The notes under the pieces are model-generated. The model saw nothing but the letters and a program-made list of their open reading frames with translations. It did not search any database and had not been told where the DNA came from. A stretch of 51,936 bases of DNA from an uncultured Prevotellaceae bacterium (GTDB lineage: Bacteria; Bacteroidota; Bacteroidia; Bacteroidales; Bacteroidaceae): contig CACXUV010000004.1 in the NCBI GenBank assembly GCA_902770845.1, positions 1 through 51,936 of the forward strand, given 5' to 3'. Of the stretch, positions 35,472-45,066 are shown in pieces (within the stretch, counting starts at the first letter, position 1; the number at the start of each line of letters is the position of its first letter). A program made the translations under genes and the position numbers.

Positions 35472-38400
35472 ATGAAGAAAGCTTTACTTTTTGCCTTAGG
35501 GCTCATGATGGGATTGCCATCAATGGCTCAGACCGAGGTGGACGTGACAAACTACATCGTCAACCCGGGATTCGACGAGGACATCAGTTTCAATGCCAAT
35601 GGCACTGCTGCCAAGGAACTGACCAACACGGGGCGCATTGCCGACAAGCGTGGCCTGGTGTATGAAGCAGCCGACGGCAGTCTCTACACCCTGTGCAACG
35701 ACAACAAGGGCTACAACGCTGCTGGCGAGTTGTCGTGGTATGGCTTCATCACCCACATCAAGGGTTGGGAAGCAACCAACACCACCAACGCTCCGGCTTG
35801 GGTCTACTTTGGATCGGTGCCCCTCGACGTGCAGGAAGGCATGCTTGCCGTGGGCGACGGCAACCCTGCTGGCTCCATCACGGTGCCCGCCCTGCCCGAC
35901 GAGCTGAACACGCCCGACAACAAGGCAGCACTGTACTTCCGTGCAGGATGGCAAGGAGCATGCAGCTACAAGCAGGTGGTTGAGCTGCCCTGCGCTGAAT
36001 ATCGCCTGGAGTACTGGAGCATCAATGCCAATGCCAACTCGACAGCCACACCCACGAACCTCTCGAACGTGACCTGCCGCAAGGACGTGTTCAAGGACGA
36101 CGAGGGGCTGGCCGCCAAGGTATGGACCAAGCACACCATCGAGTTCACCCCCACATCAGAGTTCACCATCGAGTTTGGCTACAAGGCAGCCCAAACCAAC
36201 TCCAACGCAAATCCCTGGGTGTTCATCGACGGCATCAAGCTCTACAAGATTGGCGATGCCGACCCTGTGAAGATTCTGCAGAGCGACCTGCTGGGCCTGC
36301 AGAGCGACATTGAACTGCTGAGCAGCGAAGCCGACTCTTGGGGCTATACTGGCCTGAAGAACGAGATTGAAGACTACAGCATGGAGCTCGACGATGTAAT
36401 CTTGCTGAAAGACCAGGCACAGCTGGAGGCTGCACTGAAAAATGCTCAGGCTAAGTACAAGTATTTCCAGGAGGCTATTGCCCAACTAACCGAAATCGAC
36501 AAGATGATCGACAAAATAGACAAGCTGATACAGTCGACCGACTTCCCCGGCCGTCCCACGCTGGAGGCTTTCCTTGGCAAGCTGGACAACTACAAGAACA
36601 CGGGCAATGCCGAGACACTGATGGGTGCCATCGAAGAGGCCGAGGCAGCCATCCTGAGCTACTACATGTCGCAGCAGGCCAGCGAGGCCACGCCTGCCGA
36701 CTTCACGCTGTTTGTGAAGAACCCCTGGTTCATCACGCCTGAGAAAGAACCCGAATTTGATGAAGGCAACTACATCTATACCAATGGCTTGTCGAACGAC
36801 GACCTGACCAGCGACGGCTGGTATAGGGGCAGCTTCACTGAAGGCGATCAGCGCACCAACAACGCTCAGGGCCGCAGCTGCTGGAACGCCTGGGCAAGCA
36901 ACTTCACCCAGACCGTGAGCATCAACCAGGACCTGACGAGCCTGCCCAACGGATATTATAAGGTGTCGGCCGACATGATTACCCAGTCGGGCTACATCAC
37001 CAACCAGCACGTCTACGCAAAGAGTGCGGCCAAGAAAGCCGAATCGCCCGTGCTGACCTACGACACATGGAACGACACCAACGACGGTGCCTGGGAGACA
37101 CTGACCACCACCGAGAAGGTGCTCGTGAGCGATGGCAAGCTGACCATTGGCGCCGAGGGCACCGGCAACGGCCAGGCTTCGGCCGGCTGGTTCTGCGCCA
37201 CCAACTTCAAGCTCTACTACTTGGGAGAGGCCACCGCTGAAGATTTGCAGAATGCCTTCAACGACAAGCTGGCCAAGGTCAGCGAACTGGCAGCCACCAT
37301 GCACTTTGCAGCCGACCGCAAAAACCTGCAGGACACCATCAATGCCTACAGCTCTGCCACCGACCTGAACACTGCCATGGCTGCCCTCTCGGCTGCCGAA
37401 GACGAGGCCAGCAAGAGCGAAGCCCTCTATGAGGAGTACATGATGGAAGGCAAGACCCTGCCCACCGTGAAGGCTGGTCTGGAAGACGGCACCTACAAGC
37501 AGGCTGCCGACATCGTGCAGTTTGCCTACGACTACGTGAACAGCTGGATGGTGAGCGACACGGCCACCTATACCATGCTGGACGCAATGGTGACGCTGCT
37601 GAAGAACTATGTGAACACCTACGCCCCCGTCTGCAACGAAGTGGCCGAACTGGCCGAGAACGGAAGCGAGGTTGTGAAGAACTACCTGCAATCGCTGCTG
37701 GCTGAGCAGAAGGCCAAGCTGACTGCCGAAATGCAGAATGCAGAGACCGTGCAGGCAATGGTAGACGCCCTGAAAGAAGTGGCTGCCCAGGCCAAGAAGC
37801 AAGCCCTGGTGGAAGACGCCAGCACAACCGACTACACATCGTTCATCATGAACCCCAACGCCGAGGCTCAGACGGGCTGGACGATGGAGAAAGGCAACGG
37901 CGACGGCCCCATCAAGAGTGCTGGTCAGTGGATGGACGACTCGAAGACGGCCTACTTCGACTCATGGAATGGCAGCGGCCTGCAGGGCTACAAGGTTAGC
38001 CAGCTGGTGAAGGACCTGCCCAACGGAACCTACACACTGGGCGTCTATGCACGCACCCCGGCCGAAGGAGCCTACGTGTTCTATCAGGCTGCAGCCGACA
38101 CCACCTTCGTCGAGATTCCCATGCAGTACTACACCACCATTAACGAAGAAACTGGCGAAGAAGAGCAGGCCGTGGCCAGCGACCATGGCGGTGCCATCTG
38201 GGAAGACGCCAAGGAGAAGATGGAGAATGGCCTCATTGCTGAGGACGACCCCAACTACGCCTTCGTGCAGGCTGTCTACAATGCCAACGCCGGTAAGGGT
38301 CGCGGCTGGCAGCAGCTGTTGATGGAAAACATTGCCGTGACCAACCACGAACTGCTCATCGGCACATGCACCGGCACTGAGGCTTCGGCCACAGAGAAGG

Positions 38401-38633
38401 TGTTTGCCGGAAACTGGTACTCTGTGGGCGGCTGGACGCTGACCATCAACCAGCTGGGCGACAACAGCGACTGGGTTGGCCCGTTTGCAGCTGGCATCAA
38501 CGAGACCGTTGCTGAGCAGAGCAAGGCGGCCGACGGCATCTACAACCTGAACGGACAGCGGATTGCCCGCACACAGCGCGGCCTGAACATCGTCGTGACA
38601 GGCGGCAAGGCTCGCAAGTACATCGTGAAATAA
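35472..38633 (+). CDS. Large modular surface protein with three beta-sandwich (carbohydrate-binding-like) modules
   Basis: A 1053-aa exported protein with a signal peptide (about 1-20, SMAQ). Three similar modules each open with an NP-containing strand: NYIVNPGF (about 26), LFVKNPWF (about 412) and FIMNPNAEAQTGW (about 790). They contain the galactose-binding-like pattern LPNGYYKVSADM / LPNGTYTLGVYART. Helical linkers, such as about 275-400 and 590-780, are rich in Ala, Glu and Lys and may be coiled coils. The C-terminus ends DGIYNLNGQRIARTQRGLNI and a short basic tail, a form I know from many Prevotella surface proteins and possibly a secretion or anchoring tail. No catalytic motif is seen. 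It precedes a Sus-like locus but is separated from it by a strong terminator. Confidence 0.75.
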   Translation: MKKALLFALGLMMGLPSMAQTEVDVTNYIVNPGFDEDISFNANGTAAKELTNTGRIADKRGLVYEAADGSLYTLCNDNKGYNAAGELSWYGFITHIKGWEATNTTNAPAWVYFGSVPLDVQEGMLAVGDGNPAGSITVPALPDELNTPDNKAALYFRAGWQGACSYKQVVELPCAEYRLEYWSINANANSTATPTNLSNVTCRKDVFKDDEGLAAKVWTKHTIEFTPTSEFTIEFGYKAAQTNSNANPWVFIDGIKLYKIGDADPVKILQSDLLGLQSDIELLSSEADSWGYTGLKNEIEDYSMELDDVILLKDQAQLEAALKNAQAKYKYFQEAIAQLTEIDKMIDKIDKLIQSTDFPGRPTLEAFLGKLDNYKNTGNAETLMGAIEEAEAAILSYYMSQQASEATPADFTLFVKNPWFITPEKEPEFDEGNYIYTNGLSNDDLTSDGWYRGSFTEGDQRTNNAQGRSCWNAWASNFTQTVSINQDLTSLPNGYYKVSADMITQSGYITNQHVYAKSAAKKAESPVLTYDTWNDTNDGAWETLTTTEKVLVSDGKLTIGAEGTGNGQASAGWFCATNFKLYYLGEATAEDLQNAFNDKLAKVSELAATMHFAADRKNLQDTINAYSSATDLNTAMAALSAAEDEASKSEALYEEYMMEGKTLPTVKAGLEDGTYKQAADIVQFAYDYVNSWMVSDTATYTMLDAMVTLLKNYVNTYAPVCNEVAELAENGSEVVKNYLQSLLAEQKAKLTAEMQNAETVQAMVDALKEVAAQAKKQALVEDASTTDYTSFIMNPNAEAQTGWTMEKGNGDGPIKSAGQWMDDSKTAYFDSWNGSGLQGYKVSQLVKDLPNGTYTLGVYARTPAEGAYVFYQAAADTTFVEIPMQYYTTINEETGEEEQAVASDHGGAIWEDAKEKMENGLIAEDDPNYAFVQAVYNANAGKGRGWQQLLMENIAVTNHELLIGTCTGTEASATEKVFAGNWYSVGGWTLTINQLGDNSDWVGPFAAGINETVAEQSKAADGIYNLNGQRIARTQRGLNIVVTGGKARKYIVK

Positions 38634-38648
38634 GCATCGACCCACATC

Positions 38649-38698
38649 AATCCCTGTGCTCCCAAATGTTTCCAACAAAGGAGCACAGGGATTTTTTT
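38649..38698 (+). terminator. Strong intrinsic terminator after the modular surface protein
   Basis: A perfect 14-bp stem, AATCCCTGTGCTCC/GGAGCACAGGGATT (38649-38662 with 38680-38693), encloses a 17-nt loop and runs into a T-tract to 38698. The next ATG is at 38737, with no consensus promoter in between. Confidence 0.9.
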
Positions 38699-38736
38699 CA
38701 GCAAACAATACTACAATACAAATCAACAAAAAACGT

Positions 38737-41547
38737 ATGAACCACCGAATCACCAACTTAGCCAGGCTGGCCTGCGTGGGCATGGGACTGAGTCTGGCCA
38801 TTGCAGGACTGACGGGGTGCAGCGACGACTATGAACTGGACGACGAAGGCAACTATCCTTCGTGGCTGGGGGGCAGCATCTACGAAGCCCTGAAGAACCC
38901 TGCCTCGCTGCAAGGAGACAACGGCCAGAAGCTGGATGGCACGTTCAACAACTACCTGAGGCTGATAGACGACCTGGGCTATGCCGAAACGCTGGGCAAG
39001 ACGGGCTCGAAGACCGTGTTTCCCGCCAACGACGAAGCCTTCAGCCGCTTCTTCAGCAACAACAGCTGGGGCGTGAGTCGATATGAAGATCTGACCAGCG
39101 CCATGAAACGCCAGCTGCTCTATTCTTCAATGCTCGACAACGCGCTGCTGGTCGAAATGTTCTCGAACATCAGCAACGGCGAAACCGCCGTTACACAAGG
39201 CCAGGCACTGAAGCACACCACAGGTGCCAACATCATTGACACCATTACTTTCATGCGCGGACAGAACGCACTGCCCGCCAACAATCCATACTGGACCAAA
39301 TTCTACGGTCAAGGCATCAACTTCGTGATGGACGCCACACGACCCATGATGGTGCACTTCACCGAAGAACAAATGACGGCCAACAACATCAGAACCTCCG
39401 ACTTTGAGGTGATCACAGGTTCACCCTACGACGCAGAAAAGCATTCGGCCTACATCTTCCGCAACAAGATTGTCAATGCCGACGTGACCTGCAAGAACGG
39501 CTACATACACCAAATGCAAGACGTGCTGGTGCCGCCGGGCAACCTGGCCGAAGTGATTCGCACCAATGGCGAAAGCAATCTTTTCAGCCGCATGCTCGAC
39601 CGCTTCTCGGCTCCTTACTATGATGCCGCAACAACCCGCAACTACAACGATTATGCACAGGCCAACGGCCTGACCACCATAGACAGCATCTTCCAGAAAC
39701 GCTACCTCAGTGCCATCTCGCAGGGCTCAGGCGCACTGACCAACGACCCCAACGGCACACAGGCACAGTATGTGCTGCCCTACGACCCGGGGTGGAACGG
39801 CTACGGACAGAACACCGACATGGCTGCCATGTTTGTGCCCACCGACCAGGCACTGCAGCAGTTCTTCCTGCCGGGCGGAAAGGGCGAATTTCTCATCAAC
39901 ACCTTCGGCACCAAGCCCAACACACTGGAGAACCTGGCCGAAAACATCGACTCCATTCCCCTGCAAAACGTGAACCAAATGGTGAAAAACCTGATGCAGA
40001 AGTCGTTCATCGGCACCGTGCCCTCGAAGTTCAGCCACGTGATGGACGAAGCAAGCGACCCGATGGGACTGACACTGGAGCACCTGAGCCGCAACGCCGA
40101 CAACACCTACGACGTGAAGATAGCCAACAACGGCGTGGCCTACATGCTGAACCAGATGTTTGCACCACCCTCGCTCATCGCCGTGTCGGCCCCCGTCACG
40201 CTGTCGAACAACATGAAAATCATGAACGAAGCCATCTACGACGGACAGAGCCGCTCGTCGCTGGGCTTGAACCAGAACTATTATGCCTATCTGCTGGCCA
40301 TGAGCGCCAACTACGCACTGTTCATCCCCACCGACGATGCCTTCCAGCGCTTCTATATCGACCCAGCCTATCTGAAGGAAGATCAGCCACGCGCCCTGAA
40401 GTTCTACTACGTCAACCGCTCGCCTTACGTGCTCTGCTCACAATGGAAATACGACAAGCTCACGGGCGAGGTTACCGACTCCATCGGCATGGTGCCCACC
40501 AGCATGTTCACCTCGCAGCTCACCGACATCCTGAACTACCACACCATCGTGCTCTCTCACGGCGAAACGCTGCAACCCGGTCGTTACTACAAGACCAAGC
40601 ACGGCGGCGAAGTCTACTTCACGGGCAACTCCATCAGCACCACTCCCGAACTGCCCAGTGCCAGCGTGACCCACGAATACAAGCAGCAGAACGGAACAGC
40701 CTACGCCATCGACCGCGTGCTGCAGGCCCCGCAGCAATCGGTGCTCAACGTGCTGCAGGGCGAACAGTTCTCTGAGTTTCTGGCTCTGTGCAGCGACTTC
40801 GACATGAACGAGCTGATGGCTTTTGCCAGCGACAAACTGAACGAGGAGAACAAGATTACAAAGAAAAAACGCATGGAAGCCTACCACGTGTTTGCCGACA
40901 AGGGTGGACTGACCGACAACGTGAACTACTTCAACTCCTATAATTATACGGTTTATGCCCCCGACAACACGGCCATGCAGGAAGCCTACGACCGTGGTCT
41001 GCCACGCTGGAGCGACATCAAGGCCATCTACGACCAGTATGCCGACCTGCTGAGCACACAGAAGAGCGAAGGGAAAATCAGCGAAGAGGTGCAGGCAGCC
41101 CGCGACAAGGCCCTGGCCATGGTCGAGGAAATCAACTCGTTCCTGCGCTACCACTTCCAGGACAACTCCATCTATGCCGACCAAGCCGTTGAGGGGGGCA
41201 CGTTCCCCACGGCTTGCAGCGACACGCTGGGCATCCGTGAGAAACTGACCGTGAGCGGAGGTGGCAACAAACTGACCGTACAGGACAACAGCGGACAGAC
41301 CATCGTGATCGATGCCGCCAACACCGACAAGATGGTCAACCAAATGACACGCGACTACGTGATCAGCAAGCACGCCATCACCACCTCGTCGTTTGCCGTG
41401 GTTCATCAGATCAGCAAGCCCCTGTGCCCACACCGGGGCACACAGCGCTACGATACCCTGTGGACAGGCAAAGGTGCCAATGCCAGACTGGCGTCTTATC
41501 GCAGGCAGTACAACCAGACGATGTACAAACGGTATGATGCGAATTAA
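38737..41547 (+). CDS. FAS1 (fasciclin)-repeat lipoprotein, four FAS1-like units
   Basis: A 936-aa lipoprotein. The start at 38737 gives a signal peptide with lipobox LTGC (Cys28). Four FAS1-type units can be traced by their conserved strand: TVFPANDEAFSRFF (about 92), MFVPTDQALQQFF (about 366), LFIPTDDAFQRFY (about 528) and YTVYAPDNTAM (about 738). Each unit is followed further on by an NG-type strand such as NGYIHQMQDVLVPP or NGVAYMLNQMF. FAS1 domains mediate adhesion or ligand binding. It lies 38 bp before a SusC gene and is probably its surface accessory. There is no enzyme motif. Confidence 0.85.
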   Translation: MNHRITNLARLACVGMGLSLAIAGLTGCSDDYELDDEGNYPSWLGGSIYEALKNPASLQGDNGQKLDGTFNNYLRLIDDLGYAETLGKTGSKTVFPANDEAFSRFFSNNSWGVSRYEDLTSAMKRQLLYSSMLDNALLVEMFSNISNGETAVTQGQALKHTTGANIIDTITFMRGQNALPANNPYWTKFYGQGINFVMDATRPMMVHFTEEQMTANNIRTSDFEVITGSPYDAEKHSAYIFRNKIVNADVTCKNGYIHQMQDVLVPPGNLAEVIRTNGESNLFSRMLDRFSAPYYDAATTRNYNDYAQANGLTTIDSIFQKRYLSAISQGSGALTNDPNGTQAQYVLPYDPGWNGYGQNTDMAAMFVPTDQALQQFFLPGGKGEFLINTFGTKPNTLENLAENIDSIPLQNVNQMVKNLMQKSFIGTVPSKFSHVMDEASDPMGLTLEHLSRNADNTYDVKIANNGVAYMLNQMFAPPSLIAVSAPVTLSNNMKIMNEAIYDGQSRSSLGLNQNYYAYLLAMSANYALFIPTDDAFQRFYIDPAYLKEDQPRALKFYYVNRSPYVLCSQWKYDKLTGEVTDSIGMVPTSMFTSQLTDILNYHTIVLSHGETLQPGRYYKTKHGGEVYFTGNSISTTPELPSASVTHEYKQQNGTAYAIDRVLQAPQQSVLNVLQGEQFSEFLALCSDFDMNELMAFASDKLNEENKITKKKRMEAYHVFADKGGLTDNVNYFNSYNYTVYAPDNTAMQEAYDRGLPRWSDIKAIYDQYADLLSTQKSEGKISEEVQAARDKALAMVEEINSFLRYHFQDNSIYADQAVEGGTFPTACSDTLGIREKLTVSGGGNKLTVQDNSGQTIVIDAANTDKMVNQMTRDYVISKHAITTSSFAVVHQISKPLCPHRGTQRYDTLWTGKGANARLASYRRQYNQTMYKRYDAN

Positions 41548-41640
41548 AGAATTAAAAGATTCAGAAATTAAAGCAAGACACGATTATGAAGCGATCGATA
41601 TTTTTAATCATTTCATTTTTTAATTTTTTAATTGCGGCAA
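41548..41640. repeat. AT-rich repeat spanning the SusC start region
   Basis: The 38-bp gap reads GAATTAAAAGATT ... AAATTAAAG. The first codons of the SusC gene contain the opposite-sense runs TTTTTTAATTTTTTAATT. AATTAAAA can pair with TTTTAATT and AAATTAAA with TTTAATTT across the ATG, so a hairpin could enclose the start codon. Confidence 0.55.
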
Positions 41641-44600
41641 CGGCACAGACGGCACGCATATCGGGTTCGGTCAACGACGACATGGGACCCGTGATGATGT
41701 GCAACGTGGTGGAGATCGACGGCAACAACCGTATCGTCTCGAACACGCAGACCGACTTCAACGGAAACTTCTCGATGACGGTGAAGAACACCAAGAACAA
41801 GCTGCGCATCTCCTACGTGGGCTACAAGACCGTGACACTGCCCATCGGCACCCGCACCAGCTTCAAAGTGAAGTTGCAGGACGCCACCCAGATACAGGAG
41901 GTGACGGTGACAGCCAAGAAGAAATTCAACTCGGGCGGCCTGTCGATTCCTGAGCGTGAGGTGTCAGTGGCCGCACAGACATTCAACATGAGCAATGTGG
42001 AAGGTCTGGCCTTCACCTCGGCCGACGAAGCCTTGCAGGGCCAGATTGCCGGTCTCGACATTGTGGCCAACTCGGGCAACCTGGGTGCCGGCACATCCAT
42101 GCGACTGCGCGGTGTCACCAGCATCAACGGGTCGGCCGAGCCACTCATCGTGGTCGACGACAACATCTTCGACAACCCCGACGAGAACTTCGACTTCCAG
42201 AATGCCAACGAAGAGACCTACGCCTCGCTGCTGTCGGTGAACCCATCGGACATTGAGGACATTCAGGTGCTGAAGGATGCCGCTGCCACAGCCATCTGGG
42301 GTTCGCGCGGCGCCAACGGCGTGATTAGCATCCGAACCAAGCGCGGCTCGCGCGGTGCCACCAGGGTGGACTATTCGCTGCGCGTGCAGGCCAGCTGGCA
42401 GCCCAAGGGCTACAACTTGCTGAATGGCGACGACTACACCATGATGCTGAAGGAGATGTACTACAACCCAGCACAGAGCGCCTCTGCCACGACCAACATC
42501 AACGAAATCAACTACAACCGTTCATGGGCAGAGTTTGAGAACTGGAACAACAACACTGACTGGGTGAATGAGGTGACGCAGACGGGCATCAGCCAGTATC
42601 ACTTCCTGACCATCACGGGCGGTGGCGAGAAAGCCAACTTCCGTGTGTCGGCCGGCTATGACCATCAGAACGGTACAATCATCAACCAAACACTGGACCG
42701 CTTCTCCACAAAACTGGCACTGGACTACTTTGTGAGCGACCGCATCACCTTCCGCACCACCTTCCCCCTGACCTACACATCGAACAACCGCAACTACGAC
42801 GACAACATTCTGGGCCGTGCACAGAAGATGGCCCCAAACATGAGCGTCTATCGCCAGGACATGTACGGACAGGACACCGACGAGTTCTATATCATGTTGC
42901 CGGAAGGCAGCAGCAATGCCATTGGCTCGTCGATGGCCAACACCTCGTCGAAACAGCTCAGCAGCATACGTTCCCTGGGCAACCCCGTGGCCATTGCCGA
43001 ACTGGCATGGCGCAAGGAGAAGACCTACCGCATCTCGCCAGAAATGCGACTGGACTACTACCTGCTGGGCAAGGACGACTCGAAGACACAGCTGAACTAC
43101 ACGGGCCTGGTCTATATGGACATCTTCTCGAAGAGCGAGCCGAAATACTGGCCTGGCTCGCTGTCGACCAACGGATGGTCTGACGAAAACTACAACCGCT
43201 CGTCGGTCTACGACTACAATTCACTGGCCTTCACCACCCGACACTCACTGGTCTTCAAGCCTTATTTCAACAATGAGGACATCAAGGTGCAGGCATTGAT
43301 CAAGTGGGAAATGACCACAGGCAACAACAACAGTCAGAGCGTGGCCAACAAGAACGCACCCAACGGCACCACCTCGCCCACCGTCGACACACATCTGGAG
43401 TCGATGGGCACCAGCAATGGCCAGTGGCGCTCCATGTCGGTGGTCTATGACAGCCACTTTGCCTACAAGGGCCGCTACGTCATTGCCCCCCGCTTGCGTG
43501 CCGACGGCACGACCAAGTTTGGCGACACAAAGAAATGGGGCTACTTCCCTGGCCTGTCGCTCAAGTGGATCATCAGCGACGAGCCGTTCATGAAACCCTT
43601 GCAGCGTGTGCTCTCCATGCTGGCCTTCCGTCCCTCATGGGGCATCGTGGGCCGCCAGCCTGGTTCTGAGTATTTGCAGTATGCCAAATACAACACCAGC
43701 GGTGTCTACGGTGGCATCAACGGCACCAAGAGCGTGACCTATCTGGAAGGCTTGCAACTGAACGAACTGAAATGGGAGCGCACCACTCAATATAATATTG
43801 GTGGCGACTTCGGCTTCTGGAACGACCGCATCACCGGCGACTTCAACTACTACTTCAAGCGCACCAAAGACTTGCTCATGCCGGGTGTACGCGTCCCGTC
43901 TACCTCGGGCTACAGCCAGCTGGCCTGGGCCAATGTGGGCGAAATGACCAACAAAGGCTGGGAACTGAACATGAACCTGAACAAGATTGTGAGAATTGGA
44001 AAATTCTCGCTGAGTGCCAATTTCAACATCTCACAGAACTTCAACGAGATTGTCGACATGGATGAGAGCGTGCTGGAAAGCATCAACTCGCAGTGGGACT
44101 CGAGCAAGCGCGGACAATACCTGAACCGCATTCAGACTGGCAACCCGCTTGGTTCCATCTACGGTCTGCGCTATAAGGGCGTCTACCAATACACTTACGA
44201 ATATCTGACCAACATGAAGACGCGTGAAGGATGGACGGGCGAAGAACTGCGCGACTACATCAACAACACCTTCCTGGCAACGGGCAAGACGGCACCTATC
44301 GCCATTGATGCCGACGGCAAGGTGATGATGGACCCAAAGGGCAACCCCATCCGCATGGTCTACAACTTCAGCAACGGCTCGTCGACCTACCGATTCCAAG
44401 GTGGTGATGCCATCTATGAGGACGTGAACAACGACGGTCAGATCAATTCACTTGACGTTGTGTACCTGGGCAACTCGAACCCGCACCTGAACGGTGGCTT
44501 CGGCTTCAACATGCAATATGGTGACTGGACACTGAAGACCAGCTTCAGCTATCGTCAGGGCATCAAGATTGTGAACCAGGCCAAGATGGAACTGGAAAAG

Positions 44601-44969
44601 ATGTTCAATGCCTACAACCAGAGTTCTGCCGTGAACTGGCGCTGGCGCAAGAATGGCGATGTGACCGAGATTCCACGTGCCATGTACGACACGGGCTACA
44701 ACTTCCTGGGCAGCGACCGCTATGTGGAAGATGCCTCGTTTGTGCGCATGAGCTATGTGCAGCTGTCCTACAACTTCAAGCAGAAAATGCTGAAGCCACT
44801 CGGCCTGCGCCGCCTCACAATGAGCCTGTCGGGCCAGAACCTTTTCGTCTGGAGCAAGTACAGCGGCACCGACCCGGAACACTCGCCCGGCTCGTGGGGC
44901 ATTGCCTATGACAACTCGCAGACACCGCGTTCAAAGTCAATGACCCTCAACATACAGGTGGGCTTCTAA
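41586..44969 (+). CDS. SusC/RagA-family TonB-linked outer-membrane transporter
   Basis: A 1127-aa transporter. The signal peptide (MKRSIFLIISFFNFLIAATA) is followed by a carboxypeptidase-regulatory-like domain (about 24-105), a plug (about 110-250, with PLIVVDDNIF and LKDAAATAIWGSRGANGVISI) and a barrel ending in Phe (TLNIQVGF). It partners the SusD at 45067. The substrate is unknown; the neighbours are FAS1 proteins and no glycoside hydrolase is seen. The first codons after the ATG are unusually AT-rich and repetitive. Confidence 0.95.
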   Translation: MKRSIFLIISFFNFLIAATAQTARISGSVNDDMGPVMMCNVVEIDGNNRIVSNTQTDFNGNFSMTVKNTKNKLRISYVGYKTVTLPIGTRTSFKVKLQDATQIQEVTVTAKKKFNSGGLSIPEREVSVAAQTFNMSNVEGLAFTSADEALQGQIAGLDIVANSGNLGAGTSMRLRGVTSINGSAEPLIVVDDNIFDNPDENFDFQNANEETYASLLSVNPSDIEDIQVLKDAAATAIWGSRGANGVISIRTKRGSRGATRVDYSLRVQASWQPKGYNLLNGDDYTMMLKEMYYNPAQSASATTNINEINYNRSWAEFENWNNNTDWVNEVTQTGISQYHFLTITGGGEKANFRVSAGYDHQNGTIINQTLDRFSTKLALDYFVSDRITFRTTFPLTYTSNNRNYDDNILGRAQKMAPNMSVYRQDMYGQDTDEFYIMLPEGSSNAIGSSMANTSSKQLSSIRSLGNPVAIAELAWRKEKTYRISPEMRLDYYLLGKDDSKTQLNYTGLVYMDIFSKSEPKYWPGSLSTNGWSDENYNRSSVYDYNSLAFTTRHSLVFKPYFNNEDIKVQALIKWEMTTGNNNSQSVANKNAPNGTTSPTVDTHLESMGTSNGQWRSMSVVYDSHFAYKGRYVIAPRLRADGTTKFGDTKKWGYFPGLSLKWIISDEPFMKPLQRVLSMLAFRPSWGIVGRQPGSEYLQYAKYNTSGVYGGINGTKSVTYLEGLQLNELKWERTTQYNIGGDFGFWNDRITGDFNYYFKRTKDLLMPGVRVPSTSGYSQLAWANVGEMTNKGWELNMNLNKIVRIGKFSLSANFNISQNFNEIVDMDESVLESINSQWDSSKRGQYLNRIQTGNPLGSIYGLRYKGVYQYTYEYLTNMKTREGWTGEELRDYINNTFLATGKTAPIAIDADGKVMMDPKGNPIRMVYNFSNGSSTYRFQGGDAIYEDVNNDGQINSLDVVYLGNSNPHLNGGFGFNMQYGDWTLKTSFSYRQGIKIVNQAKMELEKMFNAYNQSSAVNWRWRKNGDVTEIPRAMYDTGYNFLGSDRYVEDASFVRMSYVQLSYNFKQKMLKPLGLRRLTMSLSGQNLFVWSKYSGTDPEHSPGSWGIAYDNSQTPRSKSMTLNIQVGF

Positions 44970-44973
44970 AAGA

Positions 44974-45057
44974 TCGAAGATTAAAAACTGAAGATTGAGA
45001 ATCGAAGATTAAAAACTGAAGATTGAGAATCGAAGATTAAAAACTGAAGATTGAAAA
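44974..45057. repeat. Three tandem copies of a 28-bp repeat between susC and susD
   Basis: The unit starts TCGAAGATTAAAAACTGAAG and recurs at 44974, 45002 and 45030. The first two are identical and the third diverges at its end. Each unit consists of two related 14-bp halves beginning GAAGATT. A partial extra half (CTGAAGATT) runs up to the susD ATG at 45067. Confidence 0.9.
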
Positions 45058-45066
45058 CTGAAGATT

